Of a stretch of DNA of 21,298 nucleotides, positions 6,671-12,704 are shown piece after piece; positions within the stretch are counted from its first letter, which is position 1; every line of letters begins with the position of its first letter. The position numbers were made by a program, and so were the translations under genes. The stretch covers positions 1 through 21,298 of the forward strand of contig VBEU01000161.1 in NCBI GenBank assembly GCA_005883775.1. Direction: 5' to 3'. This DNA is from Chloroflexota bacterium. Its GTDB lineage: Bacteria; Chloroflexota; Limnocylindria; P2-11E. The notes beneath the pieces were generated by a model. That model was given only the letters and a program-made list of their open reading frames with translations, had not been told where the DNA came from and ran no database searches.

Positions 6671-8251
6671 ATGAAAGGAGTGAGGTGTCTGCGGCTCGTC
6701 CTCGCGACAGTCCTCGTGGTCGGAAGCCTCGCTGCGTTCGTGCATCTAATGCAGGGAGGGAGCGCCGCCGCAGCAACTTGCACGCCGAGCGTGGGACCAA
6801 GCATCGCGCCGCCCGCGAGCGTACCGTCCGGTATCCCCGGATTCCACGCCACCTGGTACGGGCAGTCCGGTTATCCCACGCTTTGCCCGGGCCAGATCTC
6901 GCGCGCCGTCGTCGCCTACTACAACTCGGGCTCTCTCGGTTGGGCAGTCGCTCCGAATACGGCCGCGTACCTCGGGACGTGGAACCCGGAGCCGGGTCAG
7001 GACCAGCCGAGCGTCATTGGGGGGAACGGCACGCACGGTTCGCCCAACACTCGGTGGACGGAGTACAACCGCCCGGCGACGCTGCCGGTGATCGGCAGGT
7101 ACGGGACGTACGTCGGCCCAGGTCAGGTCGCGTGGTTCCAGTTCACCGTGAAAGCGCCGCCGGTCCCGGGAACATACCGCCTTTACATCCGCCCGCTCAT
7201 TGAAGGGGTGCAGTGGATGGAGGACTACGGCGTCTATTGGCAGATCACGGTGGTCCCGGGCGATCCGGCGCAGCGCGTGACGGTGGAGAGCGTGGACATG
7301 CCGGCGGATGCGTTCACGGCGGGCGGGGTGACGTACCGCTTCGACCCGAATGACCAGTTCGACTACGGCGACTGGCTGATCTCGTACGACCAGTTCAAGT
7401 TCATCCTGTCGGCCGGCGACGTCGTCGACGTCAACTACGAACCGATGACATCGGCGATGTCCCACTTCAACATCGTCGCGGACGTCGGCTTCGCGCCACC
7501 GACGGTGACGTGGCGCGTCGGCAACTACGACGGACCTGCTGTAACGATCAAGAACGACGTCCGCGTTGACTTCGCGGAGCCGGCATCGCAGCGCGGGCAG
7601 TTCTACGCCGTCGAGCGTGCGCCCGTCCCCGCCGGAACGACGACGTGCACGATCACGAGCGGCCCGTATGCCAATCCAACCGGAAGTAACCAGGGCGGCG
7701 GATCGGCGGCACAGCCCTTCATCGATTACGACGTGCCGAGCGGAACCTATTGCTACCGCGCCGGCGCGCACAACCAAACAGCAAGCGCGACCGCGTTCGC
7801 CTACACCACGCCCCTGAGTATGCCGAGCCCACCCGAGCCGGTGTCGCATCAGCCGACCTCGTTGGATGCACGCGTCTCTTCGAGCGCGAGCGGCTCAGCG
7901 TCGACATTCGATGACAGTGATGTCATCAAGATCGCGTTCGACGAGGCCATGCGCTCGCCTTGTCCGGCTGGCACGTCGATCCGCCTGCGGGACGGCGACG
8001 GAACGGTCGCGGACGTCTCTGGAGACTGCGGCACCACCACCGCAGTTCAGACGCTCGGCGGTATCACGTATCAGCCCGCCTACGTTCTCGTGATCACGAT
8101 CCGCGGCACGCCAACCCTGATCACGCCCGGCTCGATCCCCGGCTTGCAGCTGCCGGCGACGGTCGTCGCGCAGGGCGGGATCACCGACGAAGACGCGTAC
8201 CCGTGGGACCTCACGGGCTCGACCGACCTCGTCCTCGGAGATCCTGACTAG
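6671..8251 (+). CDS. Secreted protein with NBR1-type Ig-like domain and C-terminal Ig-like domain
   Basis: This is a 526-residue exported protein. Residues 1-35 form a Sec signal peptide with a hydrophobic core around LVLATVLVVGSLAAF and AAAA near the likely cleavage site. Residues 56-196 look like an NBR1-type Ig-like module: HATWYGQSGYPTLCPGQ, a GSLGWAV strand, 'GQVAWFQFTVKAPPVPGTYR', and a closing VYWQITVVPG. A linker follows, then a unique middle region (about 200-385) with DVNYEP and SHFNIVAD. A C-terminal beta-sandwich (about 396-525) contains DDSDVIKIAFDEAM, like bacterial SbsA/Big-type Ig folds. It has no enzymatic motif. The start ATG abuts the oxidoreductase ATG, and the only good Shine-Dalgarno sequence (AAAGGAG) lies inside the first codons, so it may be leaderless or start slightly later. 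It is probably an envelope or extracellular binding protein of unknown ligand. Confidence 0.75.
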   Translation: MKGVRCLRLVLATVLVVGSLAAFVHLMQGGSAAAATCTPSVGPSIAPPASVPSGIPGFHATWYGQSGYPTLCPGQISRAVVAYYNSGSLGWAVAPNTAAYLGTWNPEPGQDQPSVIGGNGTHGSPNTRWTEYNRPATLPVIGRYGTYVGPGQVAWFQFTVKAPPVPGTYRLYIRPLIEGVQWMEDYGVYWQITVVPGDPAQRVTVESVDMPADAFTAGGVTYRFDPNDQFDYGDWLISYDQFKFILSAGDVVDVNYEPMTSAMSHFNIVADVGFAPPTVTWRVGNYDGPAVTIKNDVRVDFAEPASQRGQFYAVERAPVPAGTTTCTITSGPYANPTGSNQGGGSAAQPFIDYDVPSGTYCYRAGAHNQTASATAFAYTTPLSMPSPPEPVSHQPTSLDARVSSSASGSASTFDDSDVIKIAFDEAMRSPCPAGTSIRLRDGDGTVADVSGDCGTTTAVQTLGGITYQPAYVLVITIRGTPTLITPGSIPGLQLPATVVAQGGITDEDAYPWDLTGSTDLVLGDPD

Positions 8252-8295
8252 CAGGCTTCGGTCGCAGGGCTGGTGAAGGTGGATGATGTGCCGCG

Positions 8296-9396
8296 ATGAA
8301 GTTCCCCCGCTTCGACATGGAGCGGATGCAGTCGACCTGGGAGCACAAGGTCAAGTACGACCTCTCCGAATCCGGCGTCGAGGCGCTGACGCTGGACGAG
8401 ATCACTCGCGACCCGAAGGAGCTGCTCAAGACGCGGCTGGGATACGCCGAGGGTGTCGGGCGCGAGGCGACGCGCGCCCTCATCGCCGGGATCCATCCAG
8501 GACACGAGGCTGACGACGTCATGATCACGACGGGCACGAGCGAAGCGAACTTCCTCACGCTCGCCTCGCTCGTCAGCCCGGGCGACGAGGTGGTCGTCGT
8601 GATGCCGAACTACATGCAGGTCCATGGGGTCGCGACTGCTCTCGGCGCGCGGGTGCGCGAGGTCTGGCTCCGCGAGGAGCGCGCCTGGACGATCGACCTC
8701 GACGCGCTCGCGGCCGCCGTGAACGCGCGCACGAAAGTCATCTGCGTGTGCCAACCGAACAACCCGACCGGACAGATCCTCTCGCAGGCCGAGGTGCAGA
8801 GCGTCGTTCGCATCGCGGATCGCGAAGGTGTATGGATCCTGTCCGACGAGGTCTATCGCGGAGCCGAGCGCTCCGCGGAGGAGAGCCCGTCGTTCAGCGG
8901 CCGGGGCGAGCGCATCGTCGTGACCGGCGGGCTTTCGAAGGTCTACGGTCTCCCGGGTCTTCGCGTCGGCTGGATGGTGGCATCGGGCGAGCGCATCGAG
9001 GCCGCGCTCGAGATAAAGGATTACACGACGATCGCGCCGGCCACCCTATCCGAAGCGCTCACCGAAGTCGCACTGGAGCGCCGCAAGCAGCTCCTCGAGC
9101 GCGCGCGCTTTCTCATAAACGAGCGCTGGCCGCTCCTCGAGGATTGGGCCGCGGGTCATTCCCGAGTCCTGCACTGGACGCCGCCGGCCGCGGGCGCGAT
9201 CTGCTTCTTCAGCTACCAGTACCCGATCGACTCAATGGCACTCGTCGATCGGCTCATCCGCGAGTACGGCACGATGATCGTGCCAGGCATCCAGTTCCGC
9301 GCGGAGCGGCATCTCCGGATCGGATTCGGAATGACCTCGCGGGTGCTGCATTCGGGTCTCTCCGCGATCGATCGGTTGCTGACGACCATAGACTGA
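8296..9396 (+). CDS. PLP-dependent class I/II aminotransferase
   Basis: This 366-residue fold-type I aminotransferase has all core residues: TTGTSEANFL (phosphate-binding turn, about 78-87), PNNPTG (154-159), SDEVY (D184 to the pyridine nitrogen), the Schiff-base lysine in GGLSKVYGLPGLRVGW (K215) with R223 on the phosphate, and a C-terminal RIGFG Arg that would bind the substrate carboxylate. The N-terminus (YDLSESGVEALTLDEI) is of the kind found in a stand-alone bacterial and archaeal branch whose amino donor is not known. It is not obviously AspC, HisC or an ACC synthase. AAGGTGG lies 14 nt upstream of the ATG, a loose Shine-Dalgarno spacing. Neighbours do not reveal a pathway, although the nearby arginase-family gene suggests amino-acid catabolism. 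Confidence 0.88.
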   Translation: MKFPRFDMERMQSTWEHKVKYDLSESGVEALTLDEITRDPKELLKTRLGYAEGVGREATRALIAGIHPGHEADDVMITTGTSEANFLTLASLVSPGDEVVVVMPNYMQVHGVATALGARVREVWLREERAWTIDLDALAAAVNARTKVICVCQPNNPTGQILSQAEVQSVVRIADREGVWILSDEVYRGAERSAEESPSFSGRGERIVVTGGLSKVYGLPGLRVGWMVASGERIEAALEIKDYTTIAPATLSEALTEVALERRKQLLERARFLINERWPLLEDWAAGHSRVLHWTPPAAGAICFFSYQYPIDSMALVDRLIREYGTMIVPGIQFRAERHLRIGFGMTSRVLHSGLSAIDRLLTTID

Positions 9397-9397
9397 C

Positions 9398-9426
9398 CTC
9401 GGCGCGGCGGTTGCACGATCGCCGAG
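9398..9426 (+). terminator. Weak hairpin after the aminotransferase
   Basis: CTCGGCG (9398-9404) pairs with CGCCGAG (9420-9426) across a 15-nt loop, directly after the stop codon at 9396. There is no T-tract. It may partly separate the aminotransferase from the small membrane protein gene. Confidence 0.3.
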
Positions 9427-9449
9427 CACTCTTACGCGCGGGAGGTCAC

Positions 9450-9602
9450 ATGCCGGCGCTCACGATCTCGTTCATCCTCGCGCTCATCGCGCTCGTCTGC
9501 GGCATCCTTATGCTCGTTTCCGGACGTTGGTCTCGTTATCCACTAGCCGCCATCGCGGTCATCTGCCTCGCACTGAATCAGACCGGTCTCATCCACCAGT
9601 AA
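9450..9602 (+). CDS. Small two-helix membrane protein
   Basis: This encodes 50 residues from ATG 9450 to TAA 9600-9602. A very good Shine-Dalgarno sequence (GGGAGG, 5 nt before the ATG) supports it. The protein has two hydrophobic helices, ISFILALIALVCGILMLVSG and a second around AAIAVICLALN, joined by a short basic RWSRYP turn, and it ends NQTGLIHQ. The layout resembles small inner-membrane proteins of unknown function that are common in high-G+C bacteria. It lies between the aminotransferase and the arginase-family gene, all on the same strand. It is a credible real gene because ribosome binding site, start and amphipathic pattern agree. Its function is unknown. Confidence 0.7.
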   Translation: MPALTISFILALIALVCGILMLVSGRWSRYPLAAIAVICLALNQTGLIHQ

Positions 9603-9643
9603 CGCGCTCGCGGGCGGGTCGCCTGGTTGTGGGCGCGACTAGC

Positions 9644-10492
9644 ATGCGCCCAGAAATGGCGGCTCGCCCGCTCCATCTATTCGAAGCCGGTGTCGTCACG
9701 GAGCAGCGCTTTATCGGGCTGCAGGAGGCGCCGGCGACCCTCGGTCCACTCCTCGCGGATCGGGTCGGGGCCGAAAAGCGCGTGCGCATTCCTTTCAACC
9801 CGCGCGAGCGCTGGCTGAGCGCGGCGCGCGAAGCCTGCCGCGGGCTTTCCGACGGCGTCCTGGCGTCGCTGCGCGACGGCGCGACCCCTGTGGTACTCGG
9901 CGGCGAATGCACCATCGTCGCGGGCGCTCTGTCGGGGGCCCTGACCGCCGAGCCCGAGCTCTCGCTCGTGTACTTCGACGCGCACGGCGACTTCAACACG
10001 CTCGCCACGACGCCGTCGCATTACATCTCGGGGATGGTCCTCGCACACCTTTGCGGTCGTTCCGTCGCGCCGCTCCTCTTCCCCGGCGCGCGGAAGATCT
10101 CCGACGATCGCGTGGCGCTCGTCGGCGCGCGTTCGCTCGATAGCGGCGAGATCGGCAACCTCGACCGGTCGCGGGTGCTTCGGATCGCTTTCGACGGTGA
10201 GCATCCCGAGGCACCTGGCCTCGTCGCGTGGTCACGCCGCCGCTCGCTCTGGATCCACGTCGACGTGGATGTGATCGACCCGCGCGAGTTCCCCGCGGTC
10301 GCGTTCGCCGCCGTCGACGGTCCTTCGACAAAGGCCTTCGGGGAAGTTCTGCGTCAGGTTTTCGCTGTCGCGGACGTCCGTGGGATCTCGGTCTGCGGAT
10401 ACGACGCGCGCGCGGACCGCGACCGCTCGCTCGCGGCGCCGCTCGCCGATCTCCTCGCGAACGCGATCGGAAAGGTACCGGTCCGGGCCTGA
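9644..10492 (+). CDS. Arginase/agmatinase-family ureohydrolase with a Cys-substituted metal site
   Basis: From ATG 9644 this encodes 282 residues of the ureohydrolase fold, the family of arginase, agmatinase, formiminoglutamase and proclavaminate amidinohydrolase. These enzymes use a dinuclear Mn site to cleave guanidino groups. DAHGD (D112, H114, D116) and DVDVIDP (D207, D209) supply five of the six usual metal ligands. The first motif, normally GGDH, reads GGECT, placing C89 where the sixth ligand His should be. The Ser normally before DxDxxDP is His (HVDVDVIDP). The active site is therefore either adapted to another metal or reaction, or weakened. M44 (9656) and GTG 9629 are alternative starts. 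The stop overlaps the likely start of the next gene. The family is certain and the substrate unknown. Confidence 0.85.
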   Translation: MRPEMAARPLHLFEAGVVTEQRFIGLQEAPATLGPLLADRVGAEKRVRIPFNPRERWLSAAREACRGLSDGVLASLRDGATPVVLGGECTIVAGALSGALTAEPELSLVYFDAHGDFNTLATTPSHYISGMVLAHLCGRSVAPLLFPGARKISDDRVALVGARSLDSGEIGNLDRSRVLRIAFDGEHPEAPGLVAWSRRRSLWIHVDVDVIDPREFPAVAFAAVDGPSTKAFGEVLRQVFAVADVRGISVCGYDARADRDRSLAAPLADLLANAIGKVPVRA

Positions 10493-11934
10493 CTCGGCGC
10501 TCCGAGCTCTTCGCGAGCCTCTCCGCGCTCGCGAGGCCGATCTCGCTCGCCGCGATCGCGCTCCTGCTGCTGAACGACCACGTCCTGAAGCCGCTCTGGC
10601 CCTCGTTCATCACCGGAAAGCTGAGTGACTTCGCGGGCCTCTACTTCACCCCGTATGTCGTCCTCGCCGGCATCTTCGCGTTACCGATCGCGATGCGCGG
10701 TAAGGGGCCAGTCGCGATCGGCTGCGCCGTGTATCTCGGGATCGCGGCGATCTTCGCGGCGCTGAAGCTCTCCGCGGCGACCGCCGATCCGCTGCTGAGC
10801 CTTGCGTCAGTGTTCGGATTTCCGGTAGCGATAGCGGCGGACCCGACCGACCTCATCGCGCTGGCCGTTCTGCCTCCGTCGTTCGCGGCATGGTCGGCCT
10901 GCCGCCGTCGCCAGCCGCCGCGCACGCGCGCGCTGCCGCCGGCTCTGGCTCTCGCGGTTGCCGCGCTCTCGATCGTCGCGACCAGCGGGCCACCGCAGCC
11001 ATCGGTCAGCACCATCGCCATCGACGGCTCGGGCGACGTGTACGCGACCGTCGAGTCCAGCGCGTCGGGCGACGGTGTCTACATCGCCGATCTCGATGCA
11101 GGCTCGTGGCATCGCCTAACGACAGCCCCAGGCCGCCTCGTGGCAGACCCGGCACGCCGGGGAATGCTGTACCTGGTGGGCTCGCAGTCCGTCCCCACAG
11201 TGCATCGCCTCACCGCGGAGGGCGTTGCACCGATCGGACCTCCGGATCCGGGGAACCGCGCCCCCGCCCCGTACGGACCGGTGGTTCTGGTCGTCGCGCC
11301 CTGGGCCGCCGGAACGCTCCTGCTCGCCCGGAACGGTGACGTGCTGATGTCGAGCGACGATGGCGCCAGCTGGTCCGACCTCCGCCCGCCTGCGGAGGTT
11401 CGCGGGCTCGCCGTTTCGTCCGAGCGAGGGGTCATCTATGTCGCGACGACATCGAGCCTTGGCGATGGCGTCGGCTGGCTCTATCGAAGCCGCGATGCCG
11501 GAGTGCACTGGACGTTCATGGAGACGTTTGACATCGGTACGTTCGAGAACGCGATGGTCGCCGTCCATCCCGACGACGGGCGCCTCGTCTTTCTCGGGAC
11601 CGCGACCGCGCTGCGCCGGAGCACCGATGCTGGCGTCAGCTTCACGACGGTGATCAGCCCGCGCGAAGGCACGAATTGGAGCTGGCGGCTGAGATTCGAT
11701 CCGTCCGATCCAGACCACTTTTTTCTGGTCCAGGGATTCGGATGCTGCCCGCTGCTCGAGAGCCGTGACCGCGGGTTGACCTGGTCGGATGCCGGCATCG
11801 ACGCGACAGAGGTTGCGATCGATCCGCGCGGCAACGTGTACGTGGTGTCGGGTGGTCGAGACAAGGTCCTGCGTCGCGTCGGGACCGAGTGGGTCGACGT
11901 GACGTATTCGCTACCGGTTCAGAGGTCGCGCTAG
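10489..11934 (+). CDS. Membrane-anchored Asp-box (BNR) beta-propeller protein, probable CTG start
   Basis: This encodes about 481 residues. The N-terminal part (1-170) has four or five membrane helices, including AAIALLLLNDHVLKPLW, a conserved-looking TGKLSDFAGLYF loop and ALALAVAALSIVAT. The C-terminal part (171-481) is an extracytoplasmic beta-propeller with four Asp-box motifs (SxDxGxxW): SSDDGASW (288-295), SRDAGVHW (334-341), STDAGVSF (378-385) and SRDRGLTW (425-432). Asp-box propellers occur in sialidases and in Ycf48-like assembly factors, and no catalytic sialidase residues are evident. No ATG, GTG or TTG lies in frame near the first helix, so I place the start at CTG 10489-10491, overlapping the arginase TGA. 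A frameshift in the sequence is an alternative. The stop overlaps the convergent gene's stop in CTAG. Confidence 0.75.
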   Translation: MTRRSELFASLSALARPISLAAIALLLLNDHVLKPLWPSFITGKLSDFAGLYFTPYVVLAGIFALPIAMRGKGPVAIGCAVYLGIAAIFAALKLSAATADPLLSLASVFGFPVAIAADPTDLIALAVLPPSFAAWSACRRRQPPRTRALPPALALAVAALSIVATSGPPQPSVSTIAIDGSGDVYATVESSASGDGVYIADLDAGSWHRLTTAPGRLVADPARRGMLYLVGSQSVPTVHRLTAEGVAPIGPPDPGNRAPAPYGPVVLVVAPWAAGTLLLARNGDVLMSSDDGASWSDLRPPAEVRGLAVSSERGVIYVATTSSLGDGVGWLYRSRDAGVHWTFMETFDIGTFENAMVAVHPDDGRLVFLGTATALRRSTDAGVSFTTVISPREGTNWSWRLRFDPSDPDHFFLVQGFGCCPLLESRDRGLTWSDAGIDATEVAIDPRGNVYVVSGGRDKVLRRVGTEWVDVTYSLPVQRSR

Positions 11935-12638
11935 GCCTCGCGCCCCAGGCGCGTCGCGATCTCGTGACGATGTTCCCACTCGTGCTCGAGCATCCGACGG
12001 ATCACGCGATGCGCGGAGTACATCGACTGTCCGCCCTTCTGGATATTGCGACGCTCCGCCGGCGTGAGCGCCTTCAGGCGGTCGATGGCCACCGCGCGCG
12101 CCTCTTTCAGTGCGACGCCCAGATCGAGGTCACCCCGGTCCGCGGCGTTCGTCGGCTCGCCCATCGCCTTCAATGGACCGACGAGCCCGTACACGTACGA
12201 CTTGTCGGCGCCGAGGACGTGCAGAAGGATGTCGCGCAGGGACCGGCCCGCGGCCGGCTTCGCGCGAAGCCCCTTCTCGTCGATCCCGTTTACGAGTGCC
12301 AGGAGATCCGCTCGCGACCAGTCGAGCCATCGTGTGTAGCGGGCCAGCGCGGCGGGTGCCACGGGCTTGAGATCCTGCGGCCACATCGCCTGACCCGAAA
12401 ACATCCCTTCGGTGTTGTGCTCCGCGAGGCGAGTCTGAATCCCCTCGCCGGGATCGACCTTCTCGCCGTGCCGCTTGAGATAGCGCAGGTAGGAACGGAT
12501 GGCGTCAGGCGCGGCGGCGAGCGCCTCGTCGGTGGTGTCCGCCTGCACCACGCAGCCGAGGAGATCAAGCACGTGCAAGAGAGTCTTCTTGCGCTGCGGC
12601 CCGGATTCCAGGTAGAGGTCGTACCTCGGCACCGCCAC
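11931..12638 (-). CDS. HicB-like / DinB-like two-domain protein
   Basis: This encodes 235 residues from a GTG at 12638. Residues 1-65 resemble a HicB-type partial RNase H fold, with a strand around RYDLYLESG, LLGCVVQADTTDEAL and a following helix. No HicA toxin gene is adjacent. Residues about 95-235 resemble the DinB/YfiT four-helix bundle: WLDWSRADLLALVNGI, SLRDILLHVLGADKSYVYGL (H140) and a C-terminal HEWEHRHE (H219, H223). These supply the His triad that binds a divalent metal in DinB-type proteins and thiol-dependent S-transferases. A cytosolic enzyme or stress protein is likely, but the reaction is unknown. It has no clear Shine-Dalgarno sequence. A strong hairpin upstream insulates it from the exported-protein gene, so it probably has its own promoter. 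Confidence 0.75.
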   Translation of the reverse strand: MAVPRYDLYLESGPQRKKTLLHVLDLLGCVVQADTTDEALAAAPDAIRSYLRYLKRHGEKVDPGEGIQTRLAEHNTEGMFSGQAMWPQDLKPVAPAALARYTRWLDWSRADLLALVNGIDEKGLRAKPAAGRSLRDILLHVLGADKSYVYGLVGPLKAMGEPTNAADRGDLDLGVALKEARAVAIDRLKALTPAERRNIQKGGQSMYSAHRVIRRMLEHEWEHRHEIATRLGREA

Positions 12639-12667
12639 AGGCTAACGAGGCGCTACCGCGACCCGCC

Positions 12668-12696
12668 CGGGAGGATCGGCGCTGCCGATCCTCCCG
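12668..12696 (-). terminator. Strong 13-bp hairpin after the four-repeat exported protein
   Basis: Positions 12668-12680 and 12684-12696 are perfect reverse complements (arms contain GGGAGGATCGGC and GCCGATCCTCCC) with the 3-nt loop GCT. The hairpin begins 8 nt beyond the stop codon of the 12705-14675 gene. It lacks a T-tract, as is usual in high-G+C genomes. It most likely ends that minus-strand transcript before the HicB/DinB-like gene. Confidence 0.75.
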
Positions 12697-12704
12697 CAAA
12701 CGAG

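Noticed and set aside
6671..6745. 25-residue N-terminal extension of the oxidoreductase from ATG 6745
   Set aside because: It is highly charged, unlike the family, and overlaps the signal peptide of the divergent gene.
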